Assembly (NCBI GenBank): GCA_001793865.1
Contig: MGIS01000008.1
Location: forward strand, 1-37,837
DNA length: 37,837 bases
Direction of reading: 5' to 3'
Origin: Candidatus Wolfebacteria bacterium RIFCSPLOWO2_01_FULL_47_17b
Lineage (GTDB): Bacteria > Patescibacteriota > Minisyncoccia > UBA6257 > JAGOQP01
A program made the translations under genes and the position numbers. Below are positions 8,688 through 18,192 of the stretch, in pieces. The first letter of the stretch is position 1. Each line of letters opens with the position of its first letter. Under the pieces are notes generated by a model. That model saw only the letters and a list, made by a program, of their open reading frames with translations. It made no database searches and was not told the origin of the DNA.

Positions 8688-9863
8688 ATGAAGATCACAA
8701 ACGTAGAGATGTTCCATGCTGATGCCGGGTGGCGCCCCTGGTCATTTATTAAAATTTCGACGGATGAAGGAATTATCGGATGGAGTGAATGTACAGATTC
8801 GCATGGGTCTCCGCGCGGGATGGAGGGAGTCGTGAAGGATCTTTCTCCGCTTCTTATGGGCGAGGACCCCCGGTCTATCGAGAACCTTTTGTGGCATATG
8901 TATTCGCGTACGCGTCAAAGTCCGGGATCGATTGTTCAAAAAGCGATCGGCGGGATAGAAAACGCGCTTTGGGATATCAAGGCAAAAGCGTTGGGTGTTC
9001 CTGTGTATGAGCTTTTCGGGGGTCCGGTCCGCGACACCATTCCTCTTTATTGGTCTCATTGCGGAACATCGCGGGTTCGTGCATGGCAGATAATCGGAAA
9101 GCCCCAAATTAAAACATATGAGGATGTGAAGGAATTCGGACGTGAAGTCCGCGCGTCAGGATTTAAAACACTCAAGACGAATATTGGGGTTCTTGGCGAG
9201 AATCCGTACGTCTACATGCCTGGGTTTTTCAAAAGTCCAGGAGGTCCTGAAATGAATGCGGATTATGATATTCTTAAAGCGGTTGATGGCTGGATCGGTG
9301 GGCTCCGAGATGCGGTTGGTCGTGATGTGGATATTGCGCTTGATCTCAATTTCAATTTTAAAACCGAGGGGTATATAAAAATCGGTCGGATGCTCGAGAA
9401 GTATAATCTTTCGTGGCTTGAGATTGATTCGTACGATCCGGATGCGCTTCGGATGATTAAGGATTCAGTCAGAACTCCGATAACGTCATGCGAGAATCTC
9501 TATGGTACGCGTCAGTATCGACCGTTTTTTGAACGGCACGCCATGGACGTCGCCTCAATCGATGTTATTTGGAACGGGTTTTCGGGAGCGAAGAAAATTG
9601 CCGATATGGCGGAGCTCTACGAGATGAATGTAACGCCGCATAACTATAATGGCCATTTGTCGACATTCATTAGCGCTCAATTTTGTGCGCTCGTCCCGAA
9701 TATGCGGATTGCGGAGATCGATATTGATGACGTGCCGTGGCGCGATGAGCTTTTTACGAATCGCCCGGAAGTTGAGGATGGTGTGTTGAAGATTCCTGTC
9801 CTACCCGGATGGGGAACGGACGTGAATGAAACGGCACTTGCGGATCATAAATGGACGAAATAG
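8688..9863 (+). CDS. Enolase-superfamily (mandelate racemase/sugar-acid dehydratase) protein
   Basis: IGGIENALWDIKAKALGVPVYELFGGPVRD; metal ligands in DVDIALDLNF, SWLEIDS, ITSCENLYG; TPHNYNGHL. Confidence 0.82.
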   Translation: MKITNVEMFHADAGWRPWSFIKISTDEGIIGWSECTDSHGSPRGMEGVVKDLSPLLMGEDPRSIENLLWHMYSRTRQSPGSIVQKAIGGIENALWDIKAKALGVPVYELFGGPVRDTIPLYWSHCGTSRVRAWQIIGKPQIKTYEDVKEFGREVRASGFKTLKTNIGVLGENPYVYMPGFFKSPGGPEMNADYDILKAVDGWIGGLRDAVGRDVDIALDLNFNFKTEGYIKIGRMLEKYNLSWLEIDSYDPDALRMIKDSVRTPITSCENLYGTRQYRPFFERHAMDVASIDVIWNGFSGAKKIADMAELYEMNVTPHNYNGHLSTFISAQFCALVPNMRIAEIDIDDVPWRDELFTNRPEVEDGVLKIPVLPGWGTDVNETALADHKWTK

Positions 9864-10771
9864 AAAAAAAGATGAAAATCGGCATTCTCGGGCCAGGAGC
9901 TGTTGGCGGTTTCCTGGCTAGTTTATTTTGGAAAAGTGGAGAGCGTGTTTTGTGCATTGGAAAAGCGGGAGACGTGAGTGCGATCAAGGAGCGAGGGATT
10001 ACTATCGAAAGTCCTATTTTCGGAGATTTTGTCGCGCGGCCAGAAATAGATACAGAACTCCGCGTTCCAATTGATATTCTTTTTATTACCGTGAAGTCGT
10101 CGTTCCTGAAAGAAGCGCTTCGTGCGGTGAATAAAGAGTCAATAAAAAGCGCGGTGATCATTCCGCTTTTAAATGGTATTGGGCATGCAGAGATTATTCG
10201 GGAGATTTTGGGCACGTCGGTTGCGGCTGGAACGATCGGTCAGATTGAGGTCGTAAAGGATTTAAACGGGAGCGTGCGCCAAGTATCCCGCCAACATCCG
10301 CATATTGACATTGCGTCTGATGGTGATGTCTCATCGAGTCGCCTTGAAGAAATCGTGGATGCAATCCGTCGAGCCGGAGTATCCGCGTCTATTCTTCGGT
10401 CCGAAGCAGAAGTCATTTGGAAAAAGCTTGTGCGTCTTAATGCAACAGCATCTCTCACCGCCGCATTTCAGAAGCCGATAGGGGTTATTCGTTCTGACCC
10501 CGACCTGCGACGCCTGCTCGAGGGAATCGTACGTGAAGGAGTAGCAATCGCAGGGCGCGAAGGAACAGAGATTGACTCGGAAGAAACGATGGAAGAAATT
10601 GACCGGCTTCCCGAAACACTCATGACGTCTCTCTCACGCGATGTCGCGGCGCGCGTCCCGTCTGAGATTGATTCGATCACGGGCGGCGTGCTGAAGAAAG
10701 CGAATTTTTACGGCATACCAGTTCCTTTTCTTGAGGGTGCCTACAAGAGAATACAAAAGAGAATTTCGTAA
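9851..10771 (+). CDS. 2-dehydropantoate 2-reductase family (ApbA/PanE-like)
   Basis: KIGILGPGAVGGFLASLFWKSGERVLCIGK Rossmann start, TVKSSFLKEAL, PLLNGIGHAEIIREILG, VIWKKLVRLNATASLTA. Confidence 0.8.
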   Translation: MDEIEKKMKIGILGPGAVGGFLASLFWKSGERVLCIGKAGDVSAIKERGITIESPIFGDFVARPEIDTELRVPIDILFITVKSSFLKEALRAVNKESIKSAVIIPLLNGIGHAEIIREILGTSVAAGTIGQIEVVKDLNGSVRQVSRQHPHIDIASDGDVSSSRLEEIVDAIRRAGVSASILRSEAEVIWKKLVRLNATASLTAAFQKPIGVIRSDPDLRRLLEGIVREGVAIAGREGTEIDSEETMEEIDRLPETLMTSLSRDVAARVPSEIDSITGGVLKKANFYGIPVPFLEGAYKRIQKRIS

Positions 10772-10808
10772 ATTCGACAATGCGGATATCTATAATAATT
10801 GATTTTCT

Positions 10809-12167
10809 ATGAAAACCATTTTCATGACATGCCAACTCGGGCAGGAACTTCGCGATTTCATGGTCGGTACGTTTTACAAAATTGCCCAAGCGGACAAAGG
10901 CGTCCGTCTTATTGTATTTGCCCCGCCGAATACCATCGACGACATGCGAAAGAATTTTGCAAACGAGCACTGCATTGTAGAACCGCTCATTATCGAAAGA
11001 CCGAAAGGCCGGATGGCAAGGATGTTTTTTGGATTTATGGCGTCCTATCCCATGATTCCGACAGAAACGATTTATATCCGTCAGCGTTATGCCTATCTAA
11101 ACGGGGGGAGTTTTTCCGGTTTCGTGGTCAAGAGAATTTTATGGGTTCTGGGGCACACGTCTGTCGCGCGGAAGATCGTGCGCGCGATCTGGTATCGGTT
11201 TTTTTGTGACGATTACAAGTGGAGTGAGTATTTTGATCGGTACAAGCCCGACGTTGTGTTTGGAACGAGCGGGTTTCGCTGGTGGGATTTTACTATATTA
11301 GCGCACGCGAAGCGCCGGGGCATTCCAACGGTTCTTATGCTCCGAAGCTGGGATAATCTTTCGACCAAAGCGTTTCTTTTTGTTATTCCCGATATGCTCC
11401 TCGCACAAAATCCCGTGATGGTGACTGAGGCGATCGATTGGCATGACGTGCCGAAAGAAAAAATACGTCTTGTCGGTTCTCCTCCCTATGACCACTATGC
11501 AAATTCGTCATGGTTTTTATCGCGTGAAGAAGTTGCGCGCCGAATCGGCATTGACTTCCGAAAACGCTGGATCGGATATTTTTCCGGTCCGCTTTTTACC
11601 GGTGTCCTTGGATGCGAGGATACCGGCGAACATATAAAGATGATTCAGGACGCGATTCAGGGCGGAAGAATCCAAAACGCTGAAGTTATTGCAAGCATTC
11701 ATCCGGATAATAAATCGGTCCTCGAGGCGTATAGGGTCCATTGCCCGGTATTAAACCTTGTCAAAGGATGGAAATTTGATGTTGAGCAGACGCGGCTTCT
11801 TGCAAGTTTCATCAGGGAGTGCGGCGTCATGACGCATTTTGGTTCGACGGTGTCCTTGGATGCCGCGATTCTCGATACGCCGTCTATCATTGTCGGTTTT
11901 AACGGATATCGGGAAAAAGATTTTCCGTGGCAGAAAAAACTTTCCGTTGCGTTTGACCATACTCTCCATATGCACTATCTTCTCCGGACAAAGGGGATGA
12001 TTCGTGTAAATACTGAAACAGAATTTATAGACGCAATTAATACGTATCTGGGAAACCGCGTGCTCCACCAAGATGGGAGAGCGCGGCTCGTTAATGACCT
12101 TGTGGGACCGGTTGACGGCAGGGTCGGAGAAAGGGTATTTAACGCCGTTCTTTCGATGGCGAAATGA
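10809..12167 (+). CDS. Putative GT-B-like surface-glycan transferase (paralogue 2 of 3)
   Basis: MKTIFMTCQLGQELRDFMVGTFYKIA; LRSWDNLSTKAFLFVIPDMLLAQNPVMVTEAIDWHDVPKEKIRLVGSPPYDHY, shared with 6675. Confidence 0.5.
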   Translation: MKTIFMTCQLGQELRDFMVGTFYKIAQADKGVRLIVFAPPNTIDDMRKNFANEHCIVEPLIIERPKGRMARMFFGFMASYPMIPTETIYIRQRYAYLNGGSFSGFVVKRILWVLGHTSVARKIVRAIWYRFFCDDYKWSEYFDRYKPDVVFGTSGFRWWDFTILAHAKRRGIPTVLMLRSWDNLSTKAFLFVIPDMLLAQNPVMVTEAIDWHDVPKEKIRLVGSPPYDHYANSSWFLSREEVARRIGIDFRKRWIGYFSGPLFTGVLGCEDTGEHIKMIQDAIQGGRIQNAEVIASIHPDNKSVLEAYRVHCPVLNLVKGWKFDVEQTRLLASFIRECGVMTHFGSTVSLDAAILDTPSIIVGFNGYREKDFPWQKKLSVAFDHTLHMHYLLRTKGMIRVNTETEFIDAINTYLGNRVLHQDGRARLVNDLVGPVDGRVGERVFNAVLSMAK

Positions 12168-12215
12168 CGCGCTACCAAGGACGTTTGTGTGGAGTTATAA
12201 GGGGAGGAAAACAAT

Positions 12216-12953
12216 ATGACCTCAACGAATCCTAAGAAAATACTTGCCGTGATCGGCGCCCGCTCGGGGTCCCGGGGCGTACCCCATAAAAACATCCGTG
12301 ATTTGGGCGGCAAACCATTGATGGCGTGGATTATTGAGACTGCAAAAAAATCTCGGTATGTGAATCGAGTTGTTGTGTGTACCGATTCGGCTGAATACGC
12401 AAAAATTGCCAAGAGGTATGGCGCAGAAGTTCCATATCTTCAACCACCGGAAGTTTCTGAAGGAACAGATTTTGAATACGTACGTTATGCGCTCGCACAA
12501 TTGAAAGAAAAAGAAGGGTATGATCCTGATATTATTGTTCGGCTTATGTCAGTTGTGCCGTTTCAGAAAGCGGAGGACATTGATTCCTGTGTGGAAGAAC
12601 TCCTGCGCCACCCGGACGCTGATTCCTCTGTCGTTGTAGCGGAAGCCCGACAAAACCCTCATAAGGCCTTGAAAATCACTCCAGAGGGAAGATTGGTATC
12701 ATTTATGACGGGAGAAGGAAAAGGGGTAGAGCCTACCAAACGGCAGTGGTATGAAAAAGCGTATTTTCGCGCGAATATAGTTGCTACGTATCCACGAGTG
12801 CTTCGCGAAACCGGAACGATCGTGGGAAATCACGTACGGCATCACGCGATTCCGCAGGAGCGCGCAATTGATATTGACTCTGAAATTGATTTTGTGATTG
12901 CAGAAGCACTCTTAAAAGAGTTTGGCATGAGAAATAGTGGAGATTTTGTATAG
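12216..12953 (+). CDS. CMP-sugar (NeuA-like) cytidylyltransferase, copy 2
   Basis: LAVIGARSGSRGVPHKNIRDLGGKPLMAWIIETAKKS; RAIDIDSEIDFVIAEALL. Confidence 0.82.
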   Translation: MTSTNPKKILAVIGARSGSRGVPHKNIRDLGGKPLMAWIIETAKKSRYVNRVVVCTDSAEYAKIAKRYGAEVPYLQPPEVSEGTDFEYVRYALAQLKEKEGYDPDIIVRLMSVVPFQKAEDIDSCVEELLRHPDADSSVVVAEARQNPHKALKITPEGRLVSFMTGEGKGVEPTKRQWYEKAYFRANIVATYPRVLRETGTIVGNHVRHHAIPQERAIDIDSEIDFVIAEALLKEFGMRNSGDFV

Positions 12954-13004
12954 CTATGGAAATACGAAATAAACTGAGTATTCTATATAAGGGCGGGGTA
13001 TTTT

Positions 13005-13931
13005 ATGATTGGTGTTTCCACTATGGCGGATAGCGCCAAAAAAATCTTTATTACCGGAGCGGCGGGGTTTGTGGGTTCTTGTGTTACCCAGAAGGCGGTA
13101 GAGAAAGGATATGATGTTCATATTCTTGTCAGGGAAAATACCGATCTGAGAAGGATTGAAGGTATCAGGTCCGGTTTGAAAATCCATACCGGGAATTTAT
13201 TGGATTTTAAGGGCTTAAGAAAAATATTCCTTGATGTGAAGCCCAATGGTATAATACATTTTGCTACTTCAAATATGATGAGCGGCGTGAGAGCTTCGGA
13301 TGAAGTAGTGATCAAAACCAATATTCTGGGAATTGTTAATTTATTTAATGCGGCAGAGGATATTGCGTACGAGTTTTTTATAAATACTGGTAGTCCTTTG
13401 GAAATTGACCCTGGAGAGTTATATGGCATCACCAAACTTGCCGCGACTCTTTACGGTCAGGCGCTTGCCACGACCAAAGGTAGGCCGATTTTGACTCTGC
13501 GTCTTGCCACCCCGTACGGCCCCGGGATACAGGAAGGCCGGTTGATTTTTAATATAATAAGTCAGGCCCTCCGCAATTCGGATCTGGCGTTAAGTAGGCC
13601 CGAAGTTTCCAGGGACTTTATTTTTGTTGAGGATATAGCAGAGGTTTACTTTGAGGCCATAGAAAAATCGAAAGATTTGAAAGGAAAGATCTTTGATATC
13701 GGCAGCGGGGTCTCCACTTCCCTGAATGATCTCGCACGTCTCGTCCTTAAACTTACCGCTTCCCGAAGCAAGGTGCGCTGGGATCCTACTCTTGCTACTT
13801 CTTATGATAATCGTGTTTGGAGGACTGATACGGAGAAAACATTTGCCAATTTTGATTGGAGGCCGAGGTATTCTTTGGAGGCGGGGCTGAAGAAAACCAT
13901 AGAGTGGTTTAAGGAGATTTACCGGGTATGA
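13005..13931 (+). CDS. NAD-dependent sugar epimerase/dehydratase (extended SDR)
   Basis: KIFITGAAGFVGSCVTQKAVEKGYDVHILVRE; YGITKLAATLYGQAL; LATPYGPGIQEG. Confidence 0.8.
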   Translation: MIGVSTMADSAKKIFITGAAGFVGSCVTQKAVEKGYDVHILVRENTDLRRIEGIRSGLKIHTGNLLDFKGLRKIFLDVKPNGIIHFATSNMMSGVRASDEVVIKTNILGIVNLFNAAEDIAYEFFINTGSPLEIDPGELYGITKLAATLYGQALATTKGRPILTLRLATPYGPGIQEGRLIFNIISQALRNSDLALSRPEVSRDFIFVEDIAEVYFEAIEKSKDLKGKIFDIGSGVSTSLNDLARLVLKLTASRSKVRWDPTLATSYDNRVWRTDTEKTFANFDWRPRYSLEAGLKKTIEWFKEIYRV

Positions 13932-14995
13932 AGATAAAAAATAGCACTATAAATAAAAGCGTTTTAGTTACCGGGGGGTCGGGATTTATCGGATCAAATT
14001 TTGTCCGTCATTTTTATCATGCCTACCCGGATTATCGAGTAGTAAATTTAGATTTTTTAACGTACGCGGGAAATACGGATAATTTGAAAGATATTGAGGA
14101 GCTGGAGAAGGGCATTTTGCCGGATGAAAGGCGGTACCAGTTTGTTCAGGGAGATATATGTGATGTCGAGATTCTCGCAAAACTTTTTGAAAAATATAAT
14201 TTTGAGTTTGTTTTCAATTTCGCAGCCGAAACCCATGTAGATCGTTCAATCATGGGCATTAGTGATTTTATCCGTACGAACATAAGCGGCGTATGCGCGC
14301 TTATTGAGGCGGTGCGCCGCAATAAGACAACTCGTTTCGTTCATATTTCTACAGATGAGGTGTATGGCTCGACCGTAAGAGGCGGAGCGGATGAAGACGC
14401 ACCGTTTCGGCCTGCAAGTCCTTACGCGGCTTCAAAGGCCGCTGCGGATTTGATTGTCCAGGCATTTATGAGAACTCACAGCGTTCCCACGGTGATTTTA
14501 CGCGGATCAAATAACTATGGACCTTTTCAGTATCCGGAAAAACTTATTCCTCTCGCGATTTCCAATGTGATTGATGGGCGTAAAATTCCGGTTCACGGAA
14601 CTGGCGAGCACGTACGAAGCTGGCTTAACGTTAACGATTTTTGCCGGGCCGTGGATCTGGTAGCCAGGCGCGCGCCCGACTACGGGATTTATAACGTTTC
14701 CGGCGAGGAGATGACCAATTTAGAAATTCTTCAAAAAGTTGTTTCGCATCTTGACATCCGGCTCGCGGACCACAAAGAACATGTAAGTGACAGGCCCAAT
14801 GCCGATCTGCGTTACGCTCCGGATTCAACAAAAATACGGCGTGAGCTCGGTTGGGCGCCGGAAGAGAATGTAGAAAAATCACTCGGTAACGTAGTGGCGT
14901 GGTATCTTACGAATCAGGATTGGTTGAAAAAAATCAAGTCAAGGCGAGAGTATCAGTATATTTATGAAAAGCAGTCAAGAGGGCAGTGGTATTAA
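13928..14995 (+). CDS. rfbB: dTDP-glucose 4,6-dehydratase (RmlB/RfbB family)
   Basis: VLVTGGSGFIGSNFVRHFYHAYPDYRVVNLDFLTYAGNTDNL; AAETHVDRSI; FVHISTDEVYGS; SPYAASKAAADLIVQAF; SNNYGPFQYPEKLIPL. Confidence 0.9.
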   Translation: MKIKNSTINKSVLVTGGSGFIGSNFVRHFYHAYPDYRVVNLDFLTYAGNTDNLKDIEELEKGILPDERRYQFVQGDICDVEILAKLFEKYNFEFVFNFAAETHVDRSIMGISDFIRTNISGVCALIEAVRRNKTTRFVHISTDEVYGSTVRGGADEDAPFRPASPYAASKAAADLIVQAFMRTHSVPTVILRGSNNYGPFQYPEKLIPLAISNVIDGRKIPVHGTGEHVRSWLNVNDFCRAVDLVARRAPDYGIYNVSGEEMTNLEILQKVVSHLDIRLADHKEHVSDRPNADLRYAPDSTKIRRELGWAPEENVEKSLGNVVAWYLTNQDWLKKIKSRREYQYIYEKQSRGQWY

Positions 14996-15020
14996 TAATT
15001 AGATAGAAGCGGGAATCATC

Positions 15021-15740
15021 ATGAAAATAATTATCTTTTGCGGCGGACTGGGTACCCGCATGAAAGAAGACACCGAGTTTAAACCAAAGCCACTGGTCAA
15101 AGTGGGCGGCGTTCCTATTTTGTGGCACATCATGAAAATTTATCAGCATTATGGCTTCAACGAGTTTATCTTACCGCTGGGCTACAAAGGAGAAATGATT
15201 AAGGAATATTTTGTCAATAACCCCCACGATTTTACCGTTCACCTGGTTGATACCGGCCTTGAGAGTTTGACTGGGGAACGTATACATCGCGTGAAGCATC
15301 TTATCGGCGAAGACGAGTTTATGGTAACGTACGGTGACGGCGTTGCTGATATTGATATCCGAAAGTTGGCGGAATTCCACAGAGAGCAGGGTACCCTCGG
15401 TACTATTACCGGGGCGCATCCTTACTCAAAATACGGCCTTATTGTGAGCGACGAGAAGTCAAAATTAGTAACCGGGTTTGCGCAAAAACCCCGCCTCCAC
15501 GATTTTGTAAACGGCGGATTTATGGTGTTCCATAAGAATGCGTTTGACTATTTTGACCACGGTACGATGGAAGACGCGTTTCCAAAACTTGTTGCCGAGA
15601 AACAGCTTTCTGTCTATGAACACAAAGGGTTTTGGAAAGCGATGGATACCCATCGTGAGATGGAAGAACTTAATGAATTATGGAACACCACACGGCCCTG
15701 GGCTGTATGGGAAAAGAGCGGACAGGAGGGATATATATGA
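15021..15740 (+). CDS. rfbF: Glucose-1-phosphate cytidylyltransferase (RfbF)
   Basis: MKIIIFCGGLGTRMKEDTEFKPKPLVKVGGVPILWHIMKIYQHYGFNEFILPLGYKG; VTYGDGVADID; VNGGFMVF; GFWKAMDTHRE. Confidence 0.87.
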   Translation: MKIIIFCGGLGTRMKEDTEFKPKPLVKVGGVPILWHIMKIYQHYGFNEFILPLGYKGEMIKEYFVNNPHDFTVHLVDTGLESLTGERIHRVKHLIGEDEFMVTYGDGVADIDIRKLAEFHREQGTLGTITGAHPYSKYGLIVSDEKSKLVTGFAQKPRLHDFVNGGFMVFHKNAFDYFDHGTMEDAFPKLVAEKQLSVYEHKGFWKAMDTHREMEELNELWNTTRPWAVWEKSGQEGYI

Positions 15741-16990
15741 AAGATCCATTCCACTTTTTAAGTCATACTTCCAAAATTTGTAGAAATTGCGGCCATCCGG
15801 TTTTGCCGTTTTTTTCACTGGGCGCCATGCCGCTTGTGAACACTTTTTTGCGAAAAGAAGATATTCCTCTGGAGAAGCGATTTGATTTAACTGTAGGTTT
15901 TTGTTCTTCTTGTTTTCTTACACAGCTCATGATTACTTTATCTCCCGAAGTGCTTTTCCGTGATTATGTGTATTTTTCTTCTGTTTCCTCATCTTTTCTT
16001 TCGCATTGCAAGAAAACAGCGCGTGAATTTATCAAGCGCTTTGACTTGGGAAAAGAAAATTTAGTTTTGGAGATAGCGAGTAATGATGGCGCACTGCTTC
16101 GGTATTTTCAGGAGCAGGGAATTGGGGTTTTGGGTATAGAACCCGCAAAAAATGTGGCTGAAGCAGCAAAAACACAGGGAATCCCAACTATTCCGGAGTT
16201 TTTTAATTACGCGTTTGCCAGAAAGTTAAAAGAGGAGCAAAAAGTATCGGCGGACCTAGTCATCGGTATGAATGTTTTGGCGCACGTTCCGGAGATTTCT
16301 GATTTTCTCAAGGGAGTTTCTTATATTCTTAAGCCGCAGGGCACCGCCGTCTTTGAATTTCCATATATTGAGGGTTTATTTGAAGGAAAGTTCGATACGA
16401 TTTATCACGAGCATGTGTTTTATTTCTCGCTTCTAGCACTGCAGAACGTTTTCAAAAACGCCGGTCTCGAAATCTATGATCTCTCAATGACACCAATGCA
16501 GGGAGGATCGCTTATGATTTTTGCGGCGAAAGATGGAGTTTTTTCGGTAAACGCCAGGGTGCGAACTTTTGCGAAGCGAGAGAGCAAGTATGGCTATGAT
16601 AAATTGGCAACGTATCGCAGTATTGCCGGCAGAGCACAAAAAAACAAAACGGAATTATTAGCACTTCTTAAAAATTTAAAAAAAGAAGGAAAAAAGGTTA
16701 TCGCTTACAGCGTTCCAGCTAAGGGCATTGTTTTGCTAAATTATTGTGGCATAGGGGAAAATTACCTTGCTTTTTCGGTTGATAAATCTCCAGCCAAACA
16801 AGGTCTCTATACCCCGGGCGTTCATTTGCTTGTGCACCCGTTGGCGCAAATCTATAAGGAAAAGCCCGACTATCTTTTAATTCTTTGCTGGAATATTGCC
16901 GATGAGGTAATGGCCATGGAGGAACTCAAACCGTTCCGTGATAGAGGAGGAAAATTTATTGTGGCAGTTCCGAAGGTAAAAATATATTAA
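15737..16990 (+). CDS. Sugar C-methyltransferase (N-terminal Zn-binding domain, SAM-dependent; TylCIII/NovU-like)
   Basis: CRNCGHPVLPFFSLGAMPLVNTFL, LTVGFCSSCFLTQLM; VLEIASNDGALLRYFQEQGIGVLGIEPAKNVAEAA; YHEHVFYFSLLAL. Start at 15737 (ATGA overlap, upstream GGAGGG) preferred over ORF start 15680. Confidence 0.82.
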   Translation: MKDPFHFLSHTSKICRNCGHPVLPFFSLGAMPLVNTFLRKEDIPLEKRFDLTVGFCSSCFLTQLMITLSPEVLFRDYVYFSSVSSSFLSHCKKTAREFIKRFDLGKENLVLEIASNDGALLRYFQEQGIGVLGIEPAKNVAEAAKTQGIPTIPEFFNYAFARKLKEEQKVSADLVIGMNVLAHVPEISDFLKGVSYILKPQGTAVFEFPYIEGLFEGKFDTIYHEHVFYFSLLALQNVFKNAGLEIYDLSMTPMQGGSLMIFAAKDGVFSVNARVRTFAKRESKYGYDKLATYRSIAGRAQKNKTELLALLKNLKKEGKKVIAYSVPAKGIVLLNYCGIGENYLAFSVDKSPAKQGLYTPGVHLLVHPLAQIYKEKPDYLLILCWNIADEVMAMEELKPFRDRGGKFIVAVPKVKIY

Positions 16991-16991
16991 A

Positions 16992-18050
16992 ATGGATACA
17001 CATTCTGTATTTGCTTCCCGTGTTGAACGGGCGCGCAAAAGTCGAGAGTATCAAAATTATCTTCAAGTTCGTGATGCGGTGTTCAAGATGATGTCGTATA
17101 TGCCGGATGGAGGGGAGGCGATCCCCAGCGCCTATTGGAGAGAGGAATTGTCCGGCATGGAGTACATGTTGGATGCATCTCCCTTAATCATCGAGAAGCT
17201 CCGTCATCACTGTTACCATTTGACCGGGGTGCGGGAATATGATTATCGTCCTCATCACGCCCATCGCTCGCCTGCGCTAGAGCGTCAATTTCGGATGCTT
17301 CGTTCGCTTGACTCTAAGGGACTTTTTGTTCCGGAGCCGCCGGAACTTGGCGGTTTCGGGTATAACATTGACGGGAAGCTAATAAACACCGATACGCTCC
17401 TATTTTATAGAAGTTTACTTGTTCTTGATAAAGCGGGGCTTCTTGATCAATTCCGGGACGATCAGCAACGAAAAATTATTTTGGAGATCGGAGGAGGGTG
17501 GTGCGGATTTGCGTATCAGATGAAAACTTTGTTCCCCAACTTGACGTATATTGTTGTTGATTTGCCGGGCTCCATCCTTTTTGGCGCGACCTACATTAAG
17601 ACCTTGTTCCCTAATGCCCGCGTGCTCACGGTTGCGGACAATTTCGGCCTCCCGCCGCAAGAAACCGTTAGCGGGTATGATTTTATTTTTATTCCTCATC
17701 ACCTCTGGCCCGCGCTTAATTTCGGACGGCCGGACCTTACTGTGAATATGGCGTCTTTTCAAGAAATGACCACGGCGCAGGTTGAGTCATACGCCAAGAA
17801 AATACATTCTTGGGGGTGTTCTGCTCTTTATAGCATCAATCGCGATCACTCTCCGAATAATCCGGAGCTTACCACAGTAAGTTCAATTCTTGGACGTTAT
17901 TACGATCTTACAGAGATGCGCCTGCCGACACCGAAAGAAAAGCCGACGACGCGTGAGAGGATAGTAAAAATTGTAAAATTTATTTTAGGAAAAAGATCCG
18001 GGGTTCCATCAATACATGAATACCGGCATTTGGTTGGAAAACCGAAGTGA
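16992..18050 (+). CDS. Putative sugar O-methyltransferase-like protein
   Basis: 352 aa with SAM motif ILEIGGGWCGFAYQMKTLFPNLTYIVVDLP. Confidence 0.6.
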   Translation: MDTHSVFASRVERARKSREYQNYLQVRDAVFKMMSYMPDGGEAIPSAYWREELSGMEYMLDASPLIIEKLRHHCYHLTGVREYDYRPHHAHRSPALERQFRMLRSLDSKGLFVPEPPELGGFGYNIDGKLINTDTLLFYRSLLVLDKAGLLDQFRDDQQRKIILEIGGGWCGFAYQMKTLFPNLTYIVVDLPGSILFGATYIKTLFPNARVLTVADNFGLPPQETVSGYDFIFIPHHLWPALNFGRPDLTVNMASFQEMTTAQVESYAKKIHSWGCSALYSINRDHSPNNPELTTVSSILGRYYDLTEMRLPTPKEKPTTRERIVKIVKFILGKRSGVPSIHEYRHLVGKPK

Positions 18051-18067
18051 TAATTCTATGGGCATGA

Positions 18068-18192
18068 ATCCCACACATAACTAACACTTGGTGTGGGCTC
18101 GTTCCAGGTAAAAGGTAATACTGCACGTGTACGTCTTGCATAGACTGATAGAACTCTAAGCAAACGTTTATAGTGTTAGTTATGTGTGGGAT
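18068..18192. repeat. Perfect 21-bp inverted repeat (18068-18088 and 18172-18192) flanking 83 bp
   Basis: Left arm ATCCCACACATAACTAACACT; right arm AGTGTTAGTTATGTGTGGGAT is its exact reverse complement. Confidence 0.95.

Noticed and set aside
18068-18192. Diversity-generating retroelement or intact insertion sequence
   Set aside because: No reverse transcriptase, template/variable repeat pair or transposase in the window; the element is too small to be autonomous.
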